Assembly (NCBI RefSeq): GCF_047663525.1
Contig: NC_092606.1
Coordinates: 4,834,501-4,898,500, forward strand
Direction: 5' to 3'
DNA length: 64,000 nt
From: Anas platyrhynchos
Taxonomy: Eukaryota > Chordata > Aves > Anseriformes > Anatidae
Shown piece by piece: positions 19,651 to 30,300 of the stretch. The notes beneath the pieces were generated by a model that had not been told where the DNA came from, ran no database searches, and saw only the letters and a list, made by a program, of their open reading frames with translations. Each line of letters begins with the position of its first letter. The stretch's first letter is position 1. A program made the position numbers and the translations under genes.

Positions 19651-22600
19651 ATGGGGGGCATTTGGGGGTGTCTCCCTTTTTTTTTGGGGGGGTATTTGGG
19701 GACAGGCAGCCTGGTCCTGCTCACATGGGTGTCAGCAGGGAGAAGATGCAGGTCTGGGCCCCCCCGTGCTGCCAGGGAATTGAACTCAAAGCCATTCGCC
19801 CGGCTCACCGCTAAGCAGTGGTCCCCTGGCACCTGGGTCACCTTGCTGGGGGTGCAGTGGGGTGCCCAAAGGGGTGGTCTTACAGCAAATGAGGGGGGCT
19901 GGCAAAGCCCCTGGGTGCTGCAGTGCCTGCCGGTGCGTTAATTTGCCCGGGGAGCAATATATAGAGCGGCGAGGGCTGGGACGCGTGTCCAGAAATAGTG
20001 TGGTTTCCAGCTGGCCTCTGAGATGCAAATCGCTTGGTCAACGAGCGTTGGAGCTAAACTTAGGGCAGATGCTGAAAAGCGTGGGCCCACATCACGCCAG
20101 GAGAGCAGCAGCCACTGTTCCCTTGCCTCGGAGGTCCCTTGGAGCTGGGGGACCCCCACCCTTGCACCGAGCCCTGGGCAGAGCCAAGCATCACCGCAGC
20201 GCCTGCGCCGGCCCTGGACTTTGCCCGCTGACGAGCTGTGGCTCAGCTCTTTGCTGTGGGCTGGGCCCTGCTGGGGGTCACGCTGCAAAACGGGGTCCCA
20301 AAACGTTTGGCGGGGCAGGCAGGTGGCTGCTGGCGACCCTTCATGTGGGCAGTGGGGTGAAGCCCCCTTGCAGGGGGTGTCCTGCAGTGGGGGACTTCTC
20401 CTTCCCCGCCAGCCGGTTGCTGAATCGCTGCCGTTCCCAGCACAGAGCCCGGCGGGGTCACTGCTCTGCAGCGGTGTTTTGTAACGCTCAGACTGTTTTA
20501 TTGCCCCGGTTTGGGGCGAGGCGGGCGCTGGGGCGCGCCGGGCACGCACACCCCACAGCCCAGGGTGACGCGTTGAAGCTCTCCCGGCACGGCGACGCGT
20601 TTGCCAGCCAGCCGCGTCCTCTGCTGCCGGGTTCCTGCACGGGAGGACCCAAAATCCAGCTTTGGGCAGAGCCTGGTGGCGCTGGAAGGAGTTGTTCTCC
20701 TCCTGACGCATCCCAGCGTTGTCCGTAAGGGCAGGCAGAGTGGAGAACTTTGGAAACCCCCTAAATCTTCTGCGGAAATCTTGTGCCGGCGTCCGGTGAG
20801 GAGGCGAGGAGCTGTGGCACAGGTCAGCCGCTGCATGGGAACAGCTGGACATCGCTGCCAGCAGCTCCCTGGTCCTCAGGACTGTCCCCAAACCTGGGGC
20901 ACAGCCGGGGCATGGGGGTCCCAAGGGGGTGGGTTCCAGCCTCTAGGTCCCACCGCCGGCACTGTGGGGCGGGCAGGGGCCGGCAAACTTGCGCTTCAGG
21001 TCCCCGTGTCGGGAGCGCGTCGGACGAGATTGCGTCGCGGGGAGGGAAGGAGTGGCCCCGAGTTTCAGTGAACGCCTTCCTCCCTGCCGGGAAGCTGCGG
21101 GGTCATGGGGCTCAGCACCGCAGCGGGGGAGCCCTTTGGGGGTCTCCGGGGGGTGGCTTTGTGGTCGGTTCCCTTATGGCTGTGACCTTGTGGGTGATGT
21201 CCTCCCTGCCCTGACAGCCCGCGTGTCGCAGCAAGCACCTTGCGTGCAACGAGCGAGCAAAGCTGGCGCCCGCGGCCGCCTCTCCCCGCCGTGTGCTGGC
21301 TCATGCACGGTGCCACCCCAACATGCCTGGAGCTGGATAATCCCGGAACGAGCCCGGGCTGAGCCTGGGAGGGTGCACGGGGTGATTCAGGAGCAGGGGA
21401 ACGCTCAGCGGCCACCCCCTGCTCACAGCACCCGCCTGCGCCCGGCTTTTTCCAGTGCCTGCATCCCGTTGGCATCCTTGGGATCATGGAGCTTCCTTGG
21501 GGACAGGCAGTGACCCCATAAGAGCCAGGGGGAGGCCGGGGGGCTGCGCTTGGCCATGCTGGGGGGCCTCGTGGCTTCCAAAGCTCCTGCCCCTTGTGCA
21601 CAGTGGCCTTGCGTGGGGTGCGCGTGGCGGTGCTGCGGGCTGGTGCTGCTGGCTGGTTGGCGCTGCTGGCTCATTAGCGATGCAGCTCGTAACGCTCCTT
21701 CCCCCTTTTTGTCGAGCATACAAAGGCCCGGAGGGAGCATGTGTGCGGGGGAGAGGAACGGCCGAGGACAAAGAGCGGTGCTGGCCGACGGGCTCTGAAG
21801 GGCCTCGTCCCTCAGCAGCACCTGCCCGGCGGGCTGCGCCGGCCGCTCTGCCCATGGGGTTCCCCGCGGTACCCGGGGAGGGTCCCGGCAGCCCCTAACC
21901 CCCTCACTGCCCCATGGTGAGCTGGGGGTGCCTGGCACTGCCCTGGCCAAACCGTGCTGCTCTGGGGATGCCCAAGCAGGTGGGGTCACCGGTGGCACAT
22001 ATCAACAGGAGGGGTGCCGGTGGTTCCCTCGCTGCCATTGCTGGCACCGAGGCCACGGTGGCACTGCCCTCGTCCCCAGCATGAGGAGAGCTCGGACACG
22101 GGGCACAAAGGGCCCTGTGTCCTGCTGGGTGCATCTGGGGGCACGTGGCCCTGCGGGGAGGTGGCACAGGAGGTGGGGATGCTGCGCTGGAGCTGAAGCA
22201 TGGCTCTGCAGGCACGGCACGGCACGGCATGGCACACGGGCATTTCGGGTGCCCACGGAGCCCATGCTGCTGGCGTGGGGACCGTGCCCGTCCCCATGGG
22301 TCCCACAAACCTTTCCCTGCCGGATTGCTCCAGCGCAGATGCTTGGAACGTGGGGACTTTTCCTGTTGTCCTTTGTGCCGAGGTTCAGTTCCTGCGCGGC
22401 GCGGCTTCCTGCTCTGTTTATATATAGCTGTCAGTCCGTCCCTCGCTGCTTTTCCACCCAGCTGTTTGATTTTTGAGTTGTTTATCCGCAGCCCAGGCGC
22501 ACAATGGAGGTCGGTGGGTGGCTGGCGGCCGCGCGGGGAGGCAGTGCTCGCCCCGGGGCTGAGGCTGGGGGTGCCCCGGGGCTGTGTGGGGGGCTCCGGG

Positions 22601-23248
22601 GGGGTTCAGGCTGTGCGGTGGGGCCCGGGGCTGGCCGTGCCATGGCTTTGCTGCAATCTGGGGCCCTCCCCCTGCGCGGGATGCCCTAATGAAAGAGCGA
22701 CTGTTCCTGGAGGTCGCCGCAGCGTCACGAGTTCTGCGTCGTCCCGGCTAAAATTAGGCGTTTATCAGCCTTTCGGAGGGATGCGATTTCACAGGTTCCT
22801 GTTTGTTAGGGGGGCACTCGGCCAGGGCTGTGTTTGGGGGGCTCCCTCCCTGCTGTCCCCCCTGGGTGGGGACACTGCGCTGCTGTTCCCCGCGGCCCTG
22901 CTGGCTTTGCGGTGGCCGAGGCTGGGGCCAGCCCCAGAGAGGCCTCTGTGCCTTCGACAAGGGGCTTTTGAACCAGCAGGCGAGGTGTCTGTGGTGCCGC
23001 AGGCTTTATTGCCTGGGGGAACATCCACACCAGCAGAAACCGCTGCAAACATCATGGGCCCTCGGGAAACCTCCCTCTCCTGCCTGCCTGTGCGGCTCCC
23101 AAACTGCCTGAGGGGTCTGTGGGGGTCTCTGCTCTCATTTTGGGGCATCCCAGACGTGGCCTGGGCTGGGGGTGGCAGCAGGTGACCCTGTGGGGACACG
23201 GGGTCGGTGCTGGCCGTGGTCTGACCGTGTCCGTGTGTCGTTCCGCAG

Positions 23249-24340
23249 GCAGGCGGCCGTGCCGTGAGCAGCGCCCCCAGCAGCACCCTGCCGCGGGGGC
23301 GAGCGCGCCCCGAGCCCCCCTCCACCATGTTCAACCTGATGAAGAAGGACAAAGAGAAGGATGGGGCGCGGAAGGAGAAGAAGGAAAAGAAGGAGAAGAA
23401 GGAGCGGATGTCGGCGGCCGAGCTCAAGAGCCTGGAGGAGATGAGCATGCGCAGGGGCTTCTTCAACCTCAACCGCGCCTCCAAGCGGGACTCCAAGGCG
23501 CGCCTGGAGATCTCCAACCCCATCCCCATCAAGGTGGCCAGCGGCTCCGACCTGCACCTCACCGACATCGACTCCGACAGCAACCGGGGCAGCGTCATCT
23601 TGGACTCGGGCCACCTGAGCACGGCCAGCTCCAGCGACGACCTCAAGGTGGACGACGCCAACTTCAAGGGCTCGGTGCTGCAGCGGGCGGCCAAGTTCGG
23701 CTCGCTGGCCAAGCAGAACTCGCAGATGATCGTCAAACGCTTCTCCTTCTCGCAGAAGAGCCGGGACGAGAGCGCCTCGGAGACCTCCACCCCCTCTGAG
23801 CACTCGGCAGCCCCCTCCCCGCAGGTGGAGGTGCGCACGCTGGAGGCTCAGCTCGCCAAGCACGGGACGCCCCCGGGACACCCCCGTACCCCCCCTGCCA
23901 CCTCCTTTCGAGCCCGGGTGCCGGAGCTGGTGGGCAAGAGATTCCCCGCAGACCTGCGGCTGCCCGCCCTGGTGCCCCCGCAGCCCCCCGTGCCGCGGCA
24001 GCTGGAGCTGCAGAGGCGCAACACCGGCGATTTCGGCTTCTCCCTGCGCCGCACCACCATGCTGGACCGTGCCCCCGATGGGCAGGTGTACCGGCGCGTC
24101 GTGCACTTCGCCGAACCCGGTGCCGGCACCAAGGATTTGGCGCTGGGGCTAGTGCCGGGCGATCGGCTGGTGGAGATCAACGGGAGAAACGTGGAGAGCA
24201 AATCCCGGGATGAGATCGTGGAGATGATCCGGCAGTCGGGGGAGACGGTGCAGCTGAAGGTGCAGCCCATCCTGGAGCTGAGCGAGCTGAGCCGCTGCTG
24301 GCTGCGGGGCGGCGAGGGGACGCGCCGCGCCACCTGGGAT
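23249..24340 (+). CDS. MYO18A: MYO18A first coding exon: KE-rich segment and PDZ domain
   Basis: The acceptor ttccgcag ends at 23248. The ATG at 23327 (ccaccATG) opens 338 codons, beginning [13 protein letters not shown]. Residues about 5-26 are a Lys/Glu-rich block, the KE motif that binds actin and directs localisation. Residues about 226-316 form a PDZ domain with the carboxylate-binding loop GDFGFSL at 234-240 and the later [15 protein letters not shown] strand-helix. The exon ends in phase 0 (TGG GAT then gtgagt), joining to AKTEEQ at 33170. This start defines the alpha-type isoform. Confidence 0.95.
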
Positions 24341-27300
24341 GTGAGTAGCGGCGTCCCTGCCACCCGGCTGGTGCCCCCGGGTTTCTGCCGGCCGCCACCG
24401 TCCTCGCGGCGGGTGTTTGGGTTGGCACAGGGCGTGGGAAGCAGCGGGCGTTGCAGCTGCTCCCGGCTGCAGCAAGCGCAGGGAGGAGCGGGCGGCTGTG
24501 GCGAGGATGCGGGGGCGATGCCTGCTGCGCTCCGGGAGGCAGGATGCTGCTGAGGAAGGAGTCTGCAGCTGGCTCGTGAGTTCATACTGGTGGGTTTTGG
24601 CCCCAAAATGCTCAACGTGAGGCTGGTTTTGGCCTTTCTCCTGCTGGAAGGGCTCTGGAAAGGCTCTCCTTTGGAAAGCCTGTGCGTTGACCCAGGTATA
24701 AGTGAAGGCAAAGCATCCGTGCCAGCGCTGGGACGCAGCACGATGCCTACCAACCCCAAAGCCCCCCGTGCCCACCTCCCCCTGCCTCTCCTCCCAGGGA
24801 GGAGTGAGGTTTGGCAGGGAAAGGAGCTCGGGGGGAAACTTGTGAAGCTTTGCAGGAGGGGAGTGATGAGATTCCCCTCCTGGCTGCAGGAGGGTACGGT
24901 GGGGGCGGCGCGGCGTGCAGTGCCATGGGGAGACGGAAAGTTTGCAGAGCCCGATGTGCGTGGCTGGTGCTGTATAAATAGAAACTTAATGGCTGCGTGA
25001 CCCACATCTTCCGCGTGTGCCGCTGGCTCCGCTGACCCTGCCGCGGGCTAACCATCACCCCGGCCAGCTTCCAGCTGGTTCCCTGGATGCTGAGACCCTG
25101 CAGAGCTGGGCCTGTCCCCACCGTGTCGCTGGTGGCCGTGGTGTGGGGAGGCTGCTCCTTGAGCTCCCCAGGCAGGTGCCAGTGCTGCAGGGTGGAGCCT
25201 GCACCGAATCTGGGTGCTGGCTTTCCAGCAGCTCCTCCTTGGAGCCCTGCAGCGTGGCCAGCTCTGGAGAGCTGCTCAGGGCACTGCTGGCTCCAGGACA
25301 GCCCCAAGAGGCTTGGGCTGGGGGCTGAGGGGCACGGCTGCCTGCCTGTGGCTGCCACTCTTGCTGCAGCACGCCACTGTGGGTGCAGGTGCATGTTTGA
25401 TGTAAGCACGTAGGGGCTGGTGAGGTGCTTGTGGCACCAAAAACGCAGTGCTGGGGCTGGGGAGGGGAAGGAGGAAATGCCAGTGCCCTTGGAGCAGCCG
25501 GGGCTGCGGGGGAGATGCCGCAGCATATGGCCTCGTGGCGGGCGCTGGCAGCGGCTATCTGCTCCCACTGTGCATGGAGAGCACAAGGAGAGCTCTCTGC
25601 CTGCCCTCTCCCTGCCTCCCCCATGCCTCTCCGGGTTTCACTTTTCCAAAAAGCCACCAGAAAGCCGAGGGGAGGCTGTCAGGGCTCTGCGGTGGGCGCG
25701 CTGTGCTCGGTAACAGCGGTGCCCTTCCCTTTGTGCTGCGACCAGGCCGTGCCCGGCGCTGCGGGGTCAGTGCCTGCAAGGGGTTAAAGCATAAATCATA
25801 AATCATGGCAGGAGCAGTTCCTGGAAAGGAGCCGTCCCGTGTGCTGACCACAGACCGCTGCTTATCTTCAGGATATGCAGCGTAACGGGGCGGGCGCCTG
25901 GGCTGCAGCCAGCTCCCCACCGCCATCCCCAGCCCTGCCGGCCCCGTGCTCCCTGTCCATTTTCTCTGGCTCGGGGTAGGGGCACCTCTCCACATGAGCT
26001 CGTCCTGTGTCCTCGCTGGGGACCCTTGACCCTCAGCAGGGACACGGGGGGACACTCCATGGCTTTGCAGGTGGAGCTGGTGCCAGCGGCCGTGCCGGGG
26101 AGCTGGGGCAGGCAGCGGGTGCAGCCGGGGGCCGTGCAAGGTGCCGGCGCGCGCAGGGAGGCCCGGCTCTCCCCCAGGCCCAGCTAAGCTCCCTGGAATG
26201 CTTCTGGTCCTAATTTAAATAAAAATGATCCTTTTTGAAACAGGAAATTATAGGCATATTTTGGGCTGTTGCTCTGGGAGCCCCTCCCCGGCTGGAGCAG
26301 GGAAGGTGCCGGGGTTTAACCCCTCCACGGAGGGGCCCCCACCGAGCTGCCCCTGTCCCTCTGCCTGTCCCCGAGGTGGGGACACGTGCTGGAGCCAGGA
26401 GGCAGAGGGTGCGATGCTTGGGGTGCTTTGGGCAGCCCCAATCACTCTGTGAGGTTCGTGGGGTCTGGCTGGTGGCACAGCACTTTGATGGGGAGCGGGG
26501 GAAAGCCCCACCACATCCCAGCCGCGCTCCCGGCGCTGGGCAGCCGATCTGGCTGGGCTCCACGCTCCTATTTATTTATTTACCCTCGAAATTCCTCGGG
26601 CAGGGCCCAGGCATGCGCCGTCCGGCTCTGGTGGGGCAGAAATATTCCAGAAACGCGCCCGACCTCTCCAGCACTTCAGCCAGACCACAGGCATCCGGCG
26701 GCCGTGCCGGCGCGCCCCGCGTGCCCTGGTTGCCCTGCGCTGGCCTTTGCTCGCCCGCCGGCACCCGGGGCGCACGGCTGACGTGCCGTGGTGCAGCTGG
26801 CTGCCAGCTCCTTGCTGCGCCCAGTGTCCCACCGGGGTGCTGGGACATGGGTGGACGTGGCGGTGGGACGCGTGTGGTCCCCAAAGCGGAGTGGTGGGGA
26901 GGTGCTGGGGGCTGTGGGGTTGGGGCTGTGGGATTTGCAGTGCCCCGATGTGATTCCTCCTTCCAGCACCCTCCACCACGTCACGGCAGCAATGCCAAGG
27001 GCGTTTCAGTCACCTGTCCCTGCTCTGTGCCCCAAGAGAGGCAAGTGGGGAAGGTTTGGGGCTGCCCTGTGGGGTCAGAAGGGACGTGGCCTCAGGCAGG
27101 GCCGTGTGTGTGTGTCCCCAGGGTGGGCACACCTGGGATCCCCGCCGTGCCCGTGCCCCGTGCTCGCTGCCCTCACCACGCATCTCCTCGAGGTTTGGGG
27201 CAGTTTCTGTGGTGCTGCTGGTTCGCTCTGCTCCCTGCTGCCGGCCCCTTCCCGGCACGCACCGTGTGGGGAGGCCCCGGCCTCACTCGCCCTCGGTGCC

Positions 27301-30300
27301 GGTCCCGTGCCTCCGGGGAGACCTCGGTGCTCGGAGGGAGCTTTGCAGTGGACGCGGCCATACGGGGGCCGTGACACCGTGCTGGGGGTGGCTGGACTGG
27401 CGTGGTATAAGCAGGGTGCTGACCCTCATCCCTGTCCCACCGGCACGGTGACAGCCCCCCTGTGCCACCCCCCAGGGTGCACAGGGCTCTCCACCCCCGG
27501 TAGCATTTCGGGGGGCTGCCACGCTCTTGGCAAAGCAACGCTCTCCGCCGCTCACCCCCAGCAAGCAGCAGCGGGGCCACGGGGAGTGCGGGAGCACCCG
27601 ACCCCACTCCTCGGCACACAGATCCCGCTCCACAGGGGCGGGCAGTGGGACATGAGGGGGGGCCGGACGCTTCCCCCCCGCGGCGCCAGCCTGCCGCGGG
27701 CCCACATCACTTCCTCCAGCGGCGAAGAGGCCCCCGCTGCCCGAGCTTCCCCCCCGTGCGCCCTCCGCCTGCTGCGCGCGCCGCCGGGGCCCTCGCATTC
27801 CTCGGCTATTTTTAGGGTGGCCCTATCAGCCCAGCTGTCCCCGCGCCGCCGCGCGCCTCTCCCACCACCCTGAGCCCTGCTCGTCCCACCGGGAACCCCG
27901 CTGCCGGCCCCGCGGTAAGGTGGGGACCCCGGCACGGCTGGGGGGGACCCCGAGGGGGACGCGTGGGGGCCACCCCCTTGGTGGGATGGGAGCTGCCGTG
28001 GTGGCCGAGGGCTGCTTGTGGCAGGGGACCCTGGTGCTGGTGCCGTGCGGCATGGAGGGGAGGGCACCGGGGGCAGAGGATTTGGGGGCTCCGTGGGCAG
28101 GTTTGTGCCCAGACCCCCGTGTCTCGGTGGGTGGGAGGGGGCCTAGGTGCTGGGGATGGGGGGAGCAGGGTGCTGTGCCCCCAAACGGGTGGTTTGGGTG
28201 CTCCTCTGCGCCCTTTATTGTCAGGGGTGGTGCTTTGTGGACCCCCCATGGGCAGCGCAGGATTGGCCCCGCTGGGTTTCGGAGACCCCACTGGGTCCCT
28301 GCTTGGTCTGCCCGGCTGCTGGCACGGGGTCAGGCTCAGAATAGCCCCCCCGGCGTGCCGAGTGCGTGCCCAGGGCAGAAAATATCCCTTCCCTCACCCC
28401 GCAGCTGCTTACTGCAGCGGGCTGGCCCGGCATGGGGGGAAAATTGGGCACAGTGCTGCCGTATGAGCAAAGGGGCTTTTTTTGCACAATGAGTTCTGTG
28501 CCTGTCCCCGAGCGGTTCCTACAGGCTCCGTCTGCTCGGAGGCTGCATGGGGCTGGGTCAGCTCAGGGTCCTGAGACCCCCGAGCCTTCCCTCTCACCTC
28601 TCCCTCTCTCCCCCAGCCAGGGCTGCGGCTCCATGAGACATCGCCATGGCCTTCTCATCCCGCTTTGCGTTCTGGGAGCAGAAGGGAAGTCTTGCTCGCG
28701 TGTGCTCGCACCCCACGGTGCCCACCAGCTCCCCCCCTTTGCCCAGCACGTGTGCCGCATCCAGAGCAGCGCTCCCGGGGGGCCAAAATTCCCCCCTCCG
28801 GCACATCAAGTGGCCCTCGAGCTGCCCTCGTGCCACGCTGAGCAAACAGGCAGCCGCCCCACACCCCGTCACTGCATGGCTGCGGCCACGAATGCACCCA
28901 CTAACACACTAACCACCTGGCTGGTGCCTCCCCTAACACGGTGTGAACCCCCTCATGCTCGACATCGCCACCCAGGACACCCCAAATTGGCAGTGCTGAG
29001 CCCAGAGAGCCCAGAGAGCCGAGCTGGTGCCACCTCCGTGCGCCGTGCCGCCAGGGTGGCGGCGGGCGGGATCGCTTTCCCCCCCGCGCACCTTGCCTGT
29101 TGCTCAGCGCTGTGTTTAGCTCAGCTGTCAGAGCTAAGTTGAGCAACGTGCGAAAAGCCAGAAGCCCGCGCGGGGAGGAGCGAAGGGGCTTTATTTACCA
29201 GCTCGCTCACCAGCTGCCAACGCAGCCCCTCCTGCTGCAGGGAGCGGGGCTGCGCCACGTTTTGGGGTTTGCGGGGCGCGCCTCGGAGCTTCGCCCCCTT
29301 TTCTCAGCTGGTGCCGTCCTCGGGCTGGACCGAGGCCTCGTGCTCAGCAGCGGGCTGCAAATTTGGGCTCTTTCACCTGCTCACACAAAGGCTTCCTCCC
29401 CCCGAAGCACGGAGGGCGCCGGGCTGCGTGCCTTTCCCCATGGTGCTGCCGGAGCAGGCGGCCGGCACCGAGCCCACCGGGTCGCCGCGTCCCCCCGCGG
29501 CGGCTGAAACTCGCCCCTCTTGTTTGTCTGACCCTCAGGTTAAGGACGAGGACAAAGCCTTAGCTGTGAAAAGACCCGGGAAGGAGGACGGGGCTGTAAG
29601 TGCTGCAGGGCACGGGGATGGGGGCTCTGTGCCAGGATGGGGCTCGCCCTTGGCTGCGGTGTGGTGGCACCTCCTGAGAGGGTCGTGGGCTCAGCGTCCC
29701 CCCTCCTGGAGCTGGTGTAGGGCAGCGTGCGGGGTTCGGGTGGTTTTGGTGGTGGTGGGAGCTGGCACCTAGCCGCAGGGGTGCCCGGCTGTAGGTCACA
29801 GCAATTTTTGACCCTCTGGCTCACCAGGACTCGTCCCTGTCCTGCAGAGCCCAGCAGGACAGAGGCTCGGTGCTTGCTCTGAGTGACCGCAGGGAGCTGT
29901 AGGATGGTTCAGGGAGGGGACTGGATGTCTGGATGTCTCCGACACGCATCCTATGGTGCCTGAAATCTGGCCAGGAGCCGTGCTGGGACCCCAGGCACCA
30001 GCCCAAGCTGCCCAGCACAGCCACATCCCGCAGCACAGGGGTTCAGAGTGGGCACAGCACCGTCAGACCTCCTCTAACCCACCCCTATCTTTGTGGCTGC
30101 AGCCAGAGAGCCCGAGCGCCGCGAAGGATGCGGCACCCGCACCCCCAAAACCTGAGCCCCCGAAGAGCCCCGAACCGCCCCCGGGGACAGGGAAGAGCCC
30201 GGAGCCGGTGCTGAACGGGGCCGCCAACGGGCCCGAGGGTCCCGCAGCGGGCACCGAGGCGCAGGGGGACGACGGGCAGGGCCTGTCCCGCCGCAGGGTG

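Noticed and set aside
18426-19841. Long ORFs on both strands across the GT repeat and CpG island
   Set aside because: They read through minisatellite units and GCC repeats; composition is repetitive (for example THPQCTH) and no splice or domain evidence exists.
24965-24985. TATAAATAG as an alternative MYO18A promoter
   Set aside because: The motif is good, but no downstream exon with a donor leading in phase to the motor could be identified.
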